A stretch of 57,486 nt of DNA from positions 1-57,486 of the forward strand of contig JBIISM010000014.1 of assembly GCA_044341025.1 (NCBI GenBank), read 5' to 3'. The stretch is from JABMMZ01 sp044341025 (lineage in GTDB: Bacteria; Bacteroidota; Bacteroidia; NS11-12g; UBA955). Made by a program: the position numbers and the translations under genes. Shown piece after piece: positions 1 through 9,383 of this stretch. How positions within the stretch are numbered: the stretch's first letter is position 1; each line of letters opens with the position of its first letter. Under the pieces are notes generated by a model. That model had not been told where the DNA came from, made no database searches, and saw only the letters and a program-made list of their open reading frames with translations.

Positions 1-32
1 AAAAAGGGGTGCATTAAATGCACCCCTTTTTA
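1..32 (-). terminator. Rho-independent terminator of the T9SS surface protein gene
   Basis: A perfect inverted repeat with arms AAAAAGGGGTGCATT and AATGCACCCCTTTTT, separated by two bases, lies 17 bases past the stop codon of the minus-strand gene at 50-4249. The GC-rich core flanked by A and T runs is a classical intrinsic terminator. Its symmetry means it could also stop plus-strand transcripts entering from the left. Confidence 0.85.
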
Positions 33-49
33 GAATAATTATTAAAATC

Positions 50-3000
50 TTATTGTAAAACGACGCGTTTGGTAATCACTTGACCGTCTGCAATTAATTT
101 GATGGTATAAATACCACTTGCATTGCCGCTTAAGTTGATTTCAAATTTGCTGTTTGACTCAGTATAGTTATTTACTAGTATTAATTGACCCATTGCATTG
201 TATACTTCGATACTAGCATTTTGAGCAATTAAACCTTGTAAATCAACATTTACAATACCATTACTTGGATTAGGGTAAACGCTAACTGTTTCTTCAATAG
301 ATTTAACATCATTTACTGAAACAGTGCTGTTAAAGCATTTTGGCCAGTAAGTGAAATAAACCAATCTAGTAAACTCATTAGAAGTATTATTACTTGGATC
401 AGTTACTCTGTAAGTAATTGAATAAATACCTTCTTCCCAAATGTTAACATTTTGATTAACGATCTCAACCAATGGCTTCAAATCAGCAGGGCTATAGTAG
501 TTGTCAGTAGTTGAAATACCGAACATTGGCCATATATTTTCGCCTACACAACCATGGATGATTTCTCCCCAAATTCTTGGAGCTTGAGTGTCAACCACTT
601 TTACAGTTCTGATTTTTTGAGTTTTGTTTCCAGAACCATCTACAGCTTCATATACTTCTGTATAGGTACCAAGTTTTGTTGCATCAACATCACTGAAGAT
701 TTTAACCAAACTTACTTGACCTGGTCCATAATAGTTATCAGATACAGATGCTGCAACTGAGTTGTAAGCAGTTCTTACTTCATGGTAAACAACATCAAAT
801 GTGTTCAAACTGATCATTGGAGCGATAAAGTCGTCTACTCTGTAATTTCTAGCAACCGCAGTCGATTGGTTCGAGCTTTGATCGTAAGCAGTATAAACTA
901 CTGGATAAGTTCTTCTCAATAAAGTATTAACTGAACCATTGAAGCCCCATGTTTTAACCAATACTGGAGAATTATCATAAGCATCTATTGCAGTTGTTTG
1001 GTCAAACCAAACACTTCCAATTTGAATTCTATTGTCACCTAAAGTATCAATAGCAGGCGCTTTTGTATCTTCAACACAGATAGTTCTTGTTTTGCTAATC
1101 ATATTACCAGCTACGTCTTTAACAGAGTAGGTAATAACATAGCTTCCAATAGTACGTGAGTCAACAGAACCACTTGTAAGAATTGATGAAGTTAAGTTGA
1201 AAGGTGCCTTGTTGTCAGTTGCCGTAGCACCTGGATCAACATAAGGAGCGTTGTCTCTTCTAGCTTCAATACAACCAGCATTTCCAGGATTTAAAGTTAA
1301 AACTGGCTTGGTTAAATCATTAACTACAATTATTGTGCGAATAGCTGGAGCAGCTTTGTTACCTGATTTATCTGTAACGTTATATTCATAAGTATATAAA
1401 CCTGTAACAGCAGCATCAAGGTCATTTGCACTTGTCATAACTGAAGTGATATCACCTTCTGAAGCATCATATGCAGTTGCACCAGCATCAGTATAAGATG
1501 AACCAACTTCAATTCTTACAGTATCATTGCCTTTTAAAGTAATTACTGGAGGGTTATTGTCATTGAATAATACAATGCCGTAGTCTTCGTATTCACCAGC
1601 AGTGATAGGACCACAAGTGGTGGTGCTTTCATTGTTGTAGTTAGCGGCTACTCTTAATTTGGTTAGACCTTCGAAAGATTGCGCTAAAGCTGGAACTGTA
1701 AATGAAACATTTACCGTTGAATTATAGGTGCTGCTCTCGGTAAGGATCTGCTCACCAGCATCATCAAAGTCACCATCAATGTTCCAGTCAATCCAAGCTT
1801 TTCTATTTGCCGGATCTACTGTACCAACTCTTGATACCTCTAAATTGTAAGATCTACCGTAAGTTAGATTGGCTTTGACTTTATCACTGTAATCAGTGTA
1901 AGATGCAACACCAGAAGTAGTGTAATTGTTAATTAGCTCTGAAGAACCATCCAATACCTTTACTCTGTTAATTCCCACATCACTACTTAATATGTAAGAT
2001 GAAGGTAAGCAATAATCCAATGCACAAATATATTTGTTCTTAACAACTGTTTTAGTTGTGTTGGTTGGATCTAAAGAATTATACGCTTTTAAAGTGATAG
2101 TATAACATCCAGCACCAGAAAATTTCACTCTTGGAGTTGGAATACTATCGCCAGGGGTTGCGTTGTATTTAACAAAACCTGTTCCGTATGTAGACGGGCT
2201 TGCAGGTGGATTCATTAACGTATAAGTAGCAGGGAAAATAGTCCATTCGAATCTATTTGCTTTGTCGCTTATAGCTCTCAATGTAACGATGTCAACATTG
2301 ATGTTCGGGCGACGGTTAGAAGCAATAAAATCTAAGTTAGTTTGAGTGCTTGGAGTTACAACATCAATTGTAGTACAAGATTTATTGTTACCTACGCAAG
2401 ATTTAATTTCAAGACATACTTTGTATTGACCATCTGTGTAGAAGGTATATCTAAAGTCTTTGTTTGCATTTCTTGCAACTTGATTGTCATCAATTGTCCA
2501 TTCCCAAGTTGGTACACCTACAAGTTTTGTAGTTGTATTGGTAAATAAAATCGGGGTTGCGTTATAACTAGGAACAGTGTTGGTGCTGAATTGTGGAACT
2601 GGCAATGTAGCAGGTCCAAGTTCAGACGTGTACGATCCAGCATACCCAGAGTCAGAACCAGCATTGTCTGATTCAAATAATAAATACATGCTACCACTAG
2701 TTGCAGTAACAGTTTGTGGAGCTTTAGAGTTCATGCCCCATTTAGCCAACAAAGTAGTACCTGGGCCACCTGGTGTTTTACCATCCCATACACTTAAATT
2801 ATCACTGGCATCTTTAAACTTCAATCGTGTCATTTTTAACACAATTTTAGAAGCGTTACATGGAGTGATTTGTAAATAAGAACGGGTTCCTAAGCCTTGA
2901 CCGCCACCATAGTTTAAATTTGGACCACCATCATCGAAAATAGTTCCACTTGGGCTACCAACAACGTTGTCGTTATTTGGACCATAAGTACCATAGCCTA

Positions 3001-4249
3001 AGTTGTATTGGGTAGGTAGAGTTACTGTGATGTAACATACTTTTCTTTTAGGCGCTGAAGGACCAACGTCATTTTTAGCCGTTAGCACAACTGTATAACA
3101 TCCTGGGATATCAAAAGCAAACTCTGGGTTTTGTGTGAACTCATTGTTGCCATTGCCCCATGGATCTGAATACAAATCACCATCGGTAAGGTTCGGATAG
3201 TATCCAGATGAAGCATAAGTTGTAGAGTCATATACATCCCAAGTCCATTCGAAAGGACCATTAGATGACAAATCAAAAACTTGCATTGATTCGTATTGTT
3301 CAATTGAAACCCTGTCAGCAACAAAGTCTACAACTGGAATAGCAGTTGGAGCAACAACGCTGAAGCATTTTACAATACTATCCATTCCAAGACAGTTTGT
3401 GCTTCTTAATTTAACACATTTGTTCCCTGGAGTTGACCAGAAAAGTTGGGTGTTGCTGTAGTTTGGAGTAACTCCTATTTGTTCCCAAGTTCCATCATTG
3501 TTTGCATCCCATGCATGCTCAGTGTAACCTGATTGGTTGTTGTTGATGAATTTGTTAACTGTTTTTACCCAAACATTGCTTGGGGCTATAAAATTAGCTG
3601 AAACGCTTGTAGGCAATACTAGATTGATGCTAAAGTCTATGGTTTCTCCGTAATAAGGAGGACCTGAACAAGTTGAACAACCATAAGAAGCATTCATCGG
3701 ATAGCCTGCGTAGTTACCAACTACCCTCATACGGGTTGCACTTGGCGTAACATTACAAGGTATTTTGAAAGTTCTTGAACCTAAAGTTGAAGGCGTTTGA
3801 ACAGTACCAGGAACAGAAAAACTACCTAAATACTCACCAGCATCCGTAAAATCTTTATCGTTGTTAAAATCGATATAGACTCCAATTGATCCACCATAAC
3901 CATATGATCCACTTGAACCACTAGCTTCCACTGTATATGTATTTCCAGCAGTAAAGTCAATCGCCCTTGATGGGGTGTTGGATAATCTCCACTCTGAACC
4001 ACATGTAGAGGCTCCGCTAAATCCATCGGCAGCGTGGTTATAAATAACCTGAGTTCCTACGCTGACACGAACTTGCTCGAGTGCAAAAATGTAGTTACCA
4101 GAAGTGTAACCATAGGTCGAGTTGTTGTACATGTGATAACCGTCACACCACGGTGCTGCCTGAGCATTTGCATCCAGTCCTACCGCACTTAGCAGCAAGG
4201 CTACAAGCATAAGCTTTAGCATTTTTAAATTTGTAATTAATTTTTTCAT
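50..4249 (-). CDS. Large multidomain secreted protein with T9SS type A sorting domain
   Basis: A 1399-residue exported protein starting with a Lys-rich signal peptide (about 1-30, ending ANAQA). Approximate order: GEVED-type domain (100-210), PKD-like domains (215-410), CUB-like glycine-rich module (415-545), two more PKD-like segments (550-745), a second GEVED-type domain (750-895), five tandem DUF5011/HYR-like Ig domains (about 900-1305), then a C-terminal type IX sorting domain from about 1310 (SVYPNPSNG and GIYTIKL motifs, ending KRVVLQ). This layout is typical of Bacteroidota surface adhesins or matrix proteins moved to the cell surface by the type IX system. No catalytic residues are recognisable, so the ligand is unknown. 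It is transcribed alone, with its own promoter (4278-4308) and terminator (1-32). Domain edges are judged by eye. Confidence 0.9.
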   Translation of the reverse strand: MKKLITNLKMLKLMLVALLLSAVGLDANAQAAPWCDGYHMYNNSTYGYTSGNYIFALEQVRVSVGTQVIYNHAADGFSGASTCGSEWRLSNTPSRAIDFTAGNTYTVEASGSSGSYGYGGSIGVYIDFNNDKDFTDAGEYLGSFSVPGTVQTPSTLGSRTFKIPCNVTPSATRMRVVGNYAGYPMNASYGCSTCSGPPYYGETIDFSINLVLPTSVSANFIAPSNVWVKTVNKFINNNQSGYTEHAWDANNDGTWEQIGVTPNYSNTQLFWSTPGNKCVKLRSTNCLGMDSIVKCFSVVAPTAIPVVDFVADRVSIEQYESMQVFDLSSNGPFEWTWDVYDSTTYASSGYYPNLTDGDLYSDPWGNGNNEFTQNPEFAFDIPGCYTVVLTAKNDVGPSAPKRKVCYITVTLPTQYNLGYGTYGPNNDNVVGSPSGTIFDDGGPNLNYGGGQGLGTRSYLQITPCNASKIVLKMTRLKFKDASDNLSVWDGKTPGGPGTTLLAKWGMNSKAPQTVTATSGSMYLLFESDNAGSDSGYAGSYTSELGPATLPVPQFSTNTVPSYNATPILFTNTTTKLVGVPTWEWTIDDNQVARNANKDFRYTFYTDGQYKVCLEIKSCVGNNKSCTTIDVVTPSTQTNLDFIASNRRPNINVDIVTLRAISDKANRFEWTIFPATYTLMNPPASPSTYGTGFVKYNATPGDSIPTPRVKFSGAGCYTITLKAYNSLDPTNTTKTVVKNKYICALDYCLPSSYILSSDVGINRVKVLDGSSELINNYTTSGVASYTDYSDKVKANLTYGRSYNLEVSRVGTVDPANRKAWIDWNIDGDFDDAGEQILTESSTYNSTVNVSFTVPALAQSFEGLTKLRVAANYNNESTTTCGPITAGEYEDYGIVLFNDNNPPVITLKGNDTVRIEVGSSYTDAGATAYDASEGDITSVMTSANDLDAAVTGLYTYEYNVTDKSGNKAAPAIRTIIVVNDLTKPVLTLNPGNAGCIEARRDNAPYVDPGATATDNKAPFNLTSSILTSGSVDSRTIGSYVITYSVKDVAGNMISKTRTICVEDTKAPAIDTLGDNRIQIGSVWFDQTTAIDAYDNSPVLVKTWGFNGSVNTLLRRTYPVVYTAYDQSSNQSTAVARNYRVDDFIAPMISLNTFDVVYHEVRTAYNSVAASVSDNYYGPGQVSLVKIFSDVDATKLGTYTEVYEAVDGSGNKTQKIRTVKVVDTQAPRIWGEIIHGCVGENIWPMFGISTTDNYYSPADLKPLVEIVNQNVNIWEEGIYSITYRVTDPSNNTSNEFTRLVYFTYWPKCFNSTVSVNDVKSIEETVSVYPNPSNGIVNVDLQGLIAQNASIEVYNAMGQLILVNNYTESNSKFEINLSGNASGIYTIKLIADGQVITKRVVLQ

Positions 4250-4277
4250 AATGCAGATTGTAATAATTATTATGGTC

Positions 4278-4308
4278 CAAAAATAAACAAGTTATCAAAA
4301 AAAACAAA
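4278..4308 (-). promoter_or_regulatory. Bacteroidota-type promoter of the T9SS surface protein
   Basis: Read on the minus strand there is a TTTG (4308-4305), a 19-base spacer and TATTTTTG (4285-4278), matching the Bacteroidota -33 TTG / -7 TAnnTTTG promoter. It lies about 29 bases upstream of the ATG at 4249. Confidence 0.7.
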
Positions 4309-4395
4309 TAAATATTTGCTTTTAAGTGAGATTATGACAAAAAAATGATAAAAAAATAGATAATCGGGTTGATAAATCCCATTGTCAACAATCCA

Positions 4396-5631
4396 TTACC
4401 GTGTTCTTATCTCAATGTTTTGGCCAATAATGATAGAATTATCTGAAATATTGTTCCAAAATTTTATTTCTTCAACGGTAACGCTAAATTTCCTAGAAAT
4501 ACTGTACAATGTGTCTCCAATTTGAACTTTATAAACAATTATTGCACTATTTTTTCGATTTTCGATTTTTAGTTCCATTCCCAAACTTATTTGATCGCTT
4601 ACAAGTCCATTTTTTGATTTTATGTCTTCAAGCGGAATATTGTATTTCTGCGAAATGCTATACAAGGTCTCCCCCAAAGAGACGAAATGGATAATGTATT
4701 TAACGGATTCGCCTTTGTTTTCAATGGTTGATAGGGTATCCGGCATAGAAGTGGCTTTTCTTTGCAGATTTAAGACTACCCCAACTTTTGGTTCTGAACC
4801 AGCCTGCATTAAGTTTTTGGTGTACAATGAACTGATCCTAATGGCATACTTTTGAGAAATTTCCCACATGCTCTCTCCCTCTTTGACTTCATGACTTGAA
4901 ACACTTGCCTTTCTTTTTTTGGGCTTTAAATACAACACATCTCCTGGCTCAATGCTTGAATGAAAACTCAAATCATTGTATTTTGCTATTTTATTAACGG
5001 TCTTATTGTTGGTATTAGCAATTTTGTCGACCGTCTGATTTTGCTGCACCACCGTAGAAGGCACCTTATTGTATACAATATCAATATTTGCAGGAATTTG
5101 GGTACTGTAAGGATTGTATCCTGCTAAAACCATAGAATCGAATAGCATTAATTTATTTCTTTCGATTGTGCTTATTAATAAATCTGCATATTTTTGATTG
5201 GTTGCATATCCGGCTGACAATAAACCTTTAGCCCAAGATTTATAATCTGAAAGGTCCAAAAGAAATAGTGCTGAATAGCGTTTGTTGTCCATTAAAAATC
5301 TAGAATGGTCTTTGTATGAATCCTCTGCTTTAGCATAACATCTAAAGCACTCTTGCAAGGCATCATCATCTTCTAAAATTGTACAAGCAGCCCAATCCTT
5401 TTTGCATTTTATTCCAAAATGATTATTTCCCTGTTTTGCCAATCTGCTGTTTCCGCTTCCACTTTCTAATAAACCCTGAGCCAATGTAATACTTGCCGGA
5501 ATTTTATATTCCAACATCTCTTTCATTGCTATATTCTTAAACGTATCAATATATTGTTTAACTGTAATAGTTTGAGAAACAATGTTTTTAATAAATAAAA
5601 AAGATAATATTAAAACTATTTTATACTTCAT
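4396..5631 (-). CDS. Glucosaminidase-domain protein with three LysM repeats
   Basis: A secreted peptidoglycan hydrolase-like protein of 411 residues. After a signal peptide (about 1-20, MKYKIVLILSFLF) comes a mannosyl-glycoprotein endo-beta-N-acetylglucosaminidase domain (about 22-170) with the GLLESGSGNSRLA segment, whose Glu is the expected catalytic acid, and HFGIKC. Three LysM modules fill the C-terminal half, each with a (G/E)E/DTLYSISxK(Y/F)-like core. Such proteins cleave or bind cell-wall glycan in the periplasm. I chose the ATG at 5631 rather than the in-frame start at 5655, because the signal peptide begins there and the putative -7 box (5641-5648) would otherwise lie inside the coding region. 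It is divergent from dsbD. Confidence 0.85.
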   Translation of the reverse strand: MKYKIVLILSFLFIKNIVSQTITVKQYIDTFKNIAMKEMLEYKIPASITLAQGLLESGSGNSRLAKQGNNHFGIKCKKDWAACTILEDDDALQECFRCYAKAEDSYKDHSRFLMDNKRYSALFLLDLSDYKSWAKGLLSAGYATNQKYADLLISTIERNKLMLFDSMVLAGYNPYSTQIPANIDIVYNKVPSTVVQQNQTVDKIANTNNKTVNKIAKYNDLSFHSSIEPGDVLYLKPKKRKASVSSHEVKEGESMWEISQKYAIRISSLYTKNLMQAGSEPKVGVVLNLQRKATSMPDTLSTIENKGESVKYIIHFVSLGETLYSISQKYNIPLEDIKSKNGLVSDQISLGMELKIENRKNSAIIVYKVQIGDTLYSISRKFSVTVEEIKFWNNISDNSIIIGQNIEIRTR

Positions 5632-5640
5632 ATAGCAAGG

Positions 5641-5648
5641 CAAAAATA
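5641..5648 (-). promoter_or_regulatory. -7 promoter box for the LysM glucosaminidase
   Basis: CAAAAATA on the plus strand reads TATTTTTG on the minus strand, an exact TAnnTTTG match about 10 bases upstream of the chosen ATG. No good -33 TTG is seen at the usual distance, so confidence is moderate. Confidence 0.5.
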
Positions 5649-5753
5649 GACCCAAAGCAACTTTGGCTTACTATTTTTTGTCAACATATAAACGAAAGTA
5701 TTATTCTAAAACATTAAAATATTTCACTTTACTACACAGTTTTATGCTTTTCA

Positions 5754-5783
5754 TTGTCAACTGCTCTTTACTTCTTATTTTTG
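5754..5783 (+). promoter_or_regulatory. Promoter of dsbD
   Basis: TTG (5754-5756), a 19-base spacer and TATTTTTG (5776-5783) match the Bacteroidota vegetative promoter. The -7 box ends 16 bases before the dsbD ATG, implying a very short leader. Confidence 0.65.
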
Positions 5784-5799
5784 TAACCTCAATAATATT

Positions 5800-7968
5800 A
5801 TGAGTCATTTAAAATTATTATTACTTTGTTTTACCTCTTTGGTGTTTAGTCAATTGACTAAAGCTCAAAATGATGCTCCCCCAGATCCGGTTTTTAAAAT
5901 ATACTTTTCCAACAACAACCCCAAAACTGGCGATGTCGTTGAAATTATATTTAAAGCAAAAATACCTGAAGGCATTCACATGTACAGCACCTTCAACAAA
6001 TGCGACATTGGACCACTTAAACTCATCTTTAACTTTACGCAAAATTCAAGTTTTTGTTTGGTAGGAAATCCCTTTAGTGTTGGAGACAAAAAGATTTTAG
6101 ATGAAATTTTTAAATGTGAATTAGGCGAATTCTTTAACCAAGCAGAGGTTCATCAAAAAATAAAAATATTAAGCAACTCCGTAATTCTAAAAGGAAACAT
6201 AGAAGGCCAATGGTGCAATGAAACCCAATGCTTTAACTTTGGAGGCCTAATACCACTGCCGTTTTCAGCAAATTTAAAAGCCAGTGGAAATCCCGCAAAA
6301 TGTGATCAAAAAGAAATAGGCAGTGAAAATGTAGAAAGCGTAGAACAAATTGATACTAGCGCTTCTGATATTATCCCCTCATCTATTGATTCGAACAAAG
6401 CCTTAATTGATTCATCCTGCAAGAATTGCTCTTACAAATTAAGCAACTTTGAAGATAAGAATAAATGCATCAATAAAACCTTTAATGGCGAGAAATCAGA
6501 AACGGACAAAGAGGGTAATTGGGGTTTGTTTTTATTGGCTTTTTTATCTGGACTTGCCGGTTTATTAACCCCCTGCGTTTTCCCTATGATTCCTATGACT
6601 GTTTCTTTCTTTTTAAAGGACAAGAAAAGCAAAAGGAGAGCAATATTAAACGGTCTCTTCTTTGGAATCTCAATTATCGGTATTTATGTGATTATCGGAA
6701 CCCTTACGGCTTTTGCATTTGGTGCCGATGCGGGCAATTTTATTTCTACCCATTGGCTGCCAAATATTTTATTCTTTGCTATATTTTTGATATTTGCATT
6801 TAGTTTCTTCGGAGCCTTCGAAATTGTTCTTCCTTCATCATTAACCAATAAAGTCGATAGACAAGCCGATAAAGGTGGTTTATATGGTGTTTTCTTTATG
6901 GCTCTAACCTTAGCAATTGTCTCTTTTTCTTGCACTGGTCCAATTGTTGGATCTGTTTTGGTTCAAAGTGCTGGCGGTGAATTTCTTAGGCCTGTAATTG
7001 CTATGATGGGGTTTGGCTTGGCTTTCGCTCTACCCTTCTCATTGTTTGCGATTTTTCCAAATTGGTTAAGCAATTTACCAAAATCAGGCGGATGGTTAAA
7101 TAGTGTTAAAGTTGTTTTTGGATTCCTTGAATTGGCGCTGTCTTTAAAATTCTTAAGCATTGTCGATCAAACTTACCATTGGCATATCTTAGACCGCGAG
7201 GTTTATTTGAGTCTTTGGATTATAATATTCGCATTAATGGGGGTTTATTTGTTAGGTAAAATTAAGTTTTCTCACGACAGCGATATGCCTTATTTGAAAG
7301 TGCCTAGACTTCTCATGGCTGTGTGCACATTGTCATTTGTGGTGTATATGATACCTGGATTGTGGGGTGCGCCATTGAAATTTCTGTCAGGATATCTTCC
7401 ACCAATGAGCACACAAGATTTTGATATTTCAAGAAACATTAGAGAAGCCCAAGGAATTAAGGGTAATTTGTGTAAAAAGCCCAATTATTCTCAAGACTTT
7501 CATATTGCGCATGGCTTGAATGGTTACTACGATTATGATGAGGCTGTTGCTTGCGCTAAAGAACTTAAAAAACCTCTTTTTATTGATTTCACAGGACATG
7601 GTTGCGTAAACTGCAGAAAAATGGAAGAGATGGTTTGGAGCGATCCAAGAGTTCTTAAGTTACTAAATGAAGACTATGTTATTGCCTCCCTTTATGTTGA
7701 CGACAAAAAAGTAAAATTACCGGCAAAGGAATGGTTTACAGGCAGATATAGCAGAAAAGAGATTAAAACCTTAGGCAATAAAAATGCTGAAATTGAAATA
7801 TGTTATTTTGGTAAAACTTCACAACCTTTATATTGTTTGCTTGATGGTTCAGAAAGCTTATTACAAACACCGGTTGGCAGTGAAATAAATAAGAAACAAT
7901 TTGATACAGAAGAATTTTTGAAATTTTTGGAAAATGGATTAGTAGAATTTAAAAAAAGAAACCCATAA
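5800..7968 (+). CDS. dsbD: Thiol:disulfide interchange protein DsbD
   Basis: A 722-residue inner-membrane reductant transporter that passes electrons from cytoplasmic thioredoxin to periplasmic thiol proteins. Domains: signal peptide (1-22), N-terminal DsbD alpha-like domain (about 25-160), a Ser/Cys-rich linker, a DsbD/CcdA transmembrane domain (about 245-530) with the redox cysteines in TPCVFPMIP (Cys259) and SCTGPIVG (Cys378), and a C-terminal thioredoxin-like domain with GCVNC (Cys602 and Cys605). All expected membrane and thioredoxin cysteines are present. It is followed by gmhA after three bases, so the two are probably co-transcribed from the promoter at 5754-5783. The linker (residues about 160-240) contains further cysteines of unknown role. 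Confidence 0.93.
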   Translation: MSHLKLLLLCFTSLVFSQLTKAQNDAPPDPVFKIYFSNNNPKTGDVVEIIFKAKIPEGIHMYSTFNKCDIGPLKLIFNFTQNSSFCLVGNPFSVGDKKILDEIFKCELGEFFNQAEVHQKIKILSNSVILKGNIEGQWCNETQCFNFGGLIPLPFSANLKASGNPAKCDQKEIGSENVESVEQIDTSASDIIPSSIDSNKALIDSSCKNCSYKLSNFEDKNKCINKTFNGEKSETDKEGNWGLFLLAFLSGLAGLLTPCVFPMIPMTVSFFLKDKKSKRRAILNGLFFGISIIGIYVIIGTLTAFAFGADAGNFISTHWLPNILFFAIFLIFAFSFFGAFEIVLPSSLTNKVDRQADKGGLYGVFFMALTLAIVSFSCTGPIVGSVLVQSAGGEFLRPVIAMMGFGLAFALPFSLFAIFPNWLSNLPKSGGWLNSVKVVFGFLELALSLKFLSIVDQTYHWHILDREVYLSLWIIIFALMGVYLLGKIKFSHDSDMPYLKVPRLLMAVCTLSFVVYMIPGLWGAPLKFLSGYLPPMSTQDFDISRNIREAQGIKGNLCKKPNYSQDFHIAHGLNGYYDYDEAVACAKELKKPLFIDFTGHGCVNCRKMEEMVWSDPRVLKLLNEDYVIASLYVDDKKVKLPAKEWFTGRYSRKEIKTLGNKNAEIEICYFGKTSQPLYCLLDGSESLLQTPVGSEINKKQFDTEEFLKFLENGLVEFKKRNP

Positions 7969-7971
7969 AGC

Positions 7972-8538
7972 ATGAGTATTAAATCACATTTTGAAGAAGC
8001 GCAAAGTATTTTGAATACTTTTCTAAATAATCCCGAGAACTTTATTGCATTAGAAAATGCGGGTAAAATAATGGTAGAGTCTATCCGCAATGGTGGAAAA
8101 ATTATAAGCTGTGGCAATGGCGGGAGTCTTTGTGATGCTATGCACTTTGCTGAAGAATTAACAGGAAGATACAGAAACGATAGACCTGCTTTGCCTGCTA
8201 TTGCGATTTCTGATGTCAGCCACATGGCTTGTGTGGGCAATGACTATGGCTACGAATTTGTGTTTTCAAGATATCTTGAAGCACTGGGAAAGCCTGGCGA
8301 TGTCTTGTTGGCCATTAGCACCAGTGGAAATTCAAAAAATATACTTAATGCAATCGAAGCAGCCAATAAACTTGGGCTAACAGTTATCGGCCTAACAGGA
8401 AAAGATGGAGGCAAAATGGCCGAGCTATGTGATGTTGAAATTAGGGCTCCTCATTCTGATTATGCAGACAGAGCTCAAGAAATACACATTAAGTGTATAC
8501 ATAGTTTAATAGACTATATCGAAAAAAATTTAGATTAG
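7972..8538 (+). CDS. gmhA: Phosphoheptose isomerase (sedoheptulose 7-phosphate isomerase)
   Basis: A 188-residue SIS-domain enzyme converting sedoheptulose 7-phosphate to D-glycero-D-manno-heptose 7-phosphate, the first step toward the ADP-heptose of LPS inner core. Family motifs are nearly textbook: CGNGGS near residue 44, DAMHFAEELTGRY, AISDVSH, CVGNDYG, the phosphate loop STSGNS and the C-terminal QEIHIKCIHSLIDYIE helix. The length equals that of enterobacterial GmhA. It follows dsbD by three bases, and its stop codon overlaps the stop of the convergent TPR gene by four bases (8535-8538). The strong motif match makes the related DiaA or another SIS protein unlikely. Confidence 0.93.
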   Translation: MSIKSHFEEAQSILNTFLNNPENFIALENAGKIMVESIRNGGKIISCGNGGSLCDAMHFAEELTGRYRNDRPALPAIAISDVSHMACVGNDYGYEFVFSRYLEALGKPGDVLLAISTSGNSKNILNAIEAANKLGLTVIGLTGKDGGKMAELCDVEIRAPHSDYADRAQEIHIKCIHSLIDYIEKNLD

Positions 8539-9077
8539 TAACTATAGGTTTTTAACCACCGATATAATGATACCTCATCCCTGTTTTGTGCAATAATATT
8601 GGATTTCATTTTTCTATAAATTCTCTTTTTAAATTCTTCAAGCTCTTTATCTATTTCTTCGGTGCAAGATAAAGTTAAAGCCATTTCTATGGTCTGTAAA
8701 GCTTGATTAAAATCCCTATGCATTTCAGAAGATTTTGCCTTTAATAAATATAATTCGCAAAGATTAACCCCTACAATATGTTTTGAAAGCTCAATTTGTT
8801 TCTCCATTAATTCGACATTGCCAAAAATCAATAAAAGTTTAATATAGTTTATGTGGGTTTCGGCATAATTATAATCTGCTTTCAGCGCTTTTTTAAAGTA
8901 ATGCTCTGCCAACGAATAATCTTTTATTTCCTGTGCAAAAACTTTGCCCATTAAACACAATGACGGCGCATGTCTATAATCACTAGATAGCGAATGGTTT
9001 AAATTTTCAATTACTTTCTCAATATCTTTTGGATAATTGCTCAAGGCCTTTAAAAAATGTGATTCTGTAATATTCAT
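8535..9077 (-). CDS. TPR-repeat protein
   Basis: A 180-residue soluble protein made almost wholly of helical hairpins. At least one canonical tetratricopeptide unit is visible (YSLAEHYFKKALKADYNYAE, about 73-92) and others are degenerate (FNQALQTIEMAL). It has no signal peptide or membrane segment, so it probably acts in the cytoplasm as a protein-interaction scaffold. Its partner is unknown. It is transcribed alone, divergent from comM and convergent with gmhA. Confidence 0.75.
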   Translation of the reverse strand: MNITESHFLKALSNYPKDIEKVIENLNHSLSSDYRHAPSLCLMGKVFAQEIKDYSLAEHYFKKALKADYNYAETHINYIKLLLIFGNVELMEKQIELSKHIVGVNLCELYLLKAKSSEMHRDFNQALQTIEMALTLSCTEEIDKELEEFKKRIYRKMKSNIIAQNRDEVSLYRWLKTYSY

Positions 9078-9109
9078 TTTAGTTTGTTTTTAACGGTTAA
9101 AAATCTTCT

Positions 9110-9117
9110 CAAATATA
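9110..9117 (-). promoter_or_regulatory. -7 promoter box for the TPR protein
   Basis: CAAATATA on the plus strand gives TATATTTG on the minus strand, an exact TAnnTTTG match about 33 bases from the ATG at 9077. No -33 TTG is evident at 17-21 bases. Confidence 0.4.
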
Positions 9118-9360
9118 AACTGTAATTCTTCCCCGTTATAACGAACAAATAATCTTTGTTACTATTTGTAGACAGTTTGAGGTTTTGATTCTTAAACATC
9201 TGTAATTCAGCTATAAATATTTAACCTTTAAATAAAATAAATAAATATAACCGCTGTTTTTTTTCTAGTATATATAATTGTTGACAACATCCATTAAATA
9301 AAAAGCATGATAAAGGCACAAAAGTCTTTCTTCTTACTTTTTTAATTCAGATGTAAATAT

Positions 9361-9368
9361 TAACTTTG
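9361..9368 (+). promoter_or_regulatory. -7 promoter box for comM
   Basis: TAACTTTG is an exact TAnnTTTG match, ending 15 bases before the ATG at 9384. Only a T-run, not a clear TTG, lies at the -33 position. Confidence 0.5.
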
Positions 9369-9383
9369 GTTTAAACTTTTACT

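Larger units (their letters stand above)
9078..9383. other. 306-bp divergent intergenic region (TPR / comM)
   Basis: An AT-rich gap holding the two divergent -7 boxes (9110-9117 minus, 9361-9368 plus). Two similar segments near 9206 and 9345 share AATTCAG followed by TAAATATT and may be a weak direct repeat. No ORF, RNA gene or stable hairpin was seen. Confidence 0.4.

Noticed and set aside
2577..2879. 100-codon plus-strand frame inside the T9SS surface protein gene
   Set aside because: It is antisense to a clearly coding region with recognised domains and has no features of its own.
7803..8240. 145-codon minus-strand frame across the end of dsbD and the start of gmhA
   Set aside because: Antisense to two well-identified genes and without any known motif.
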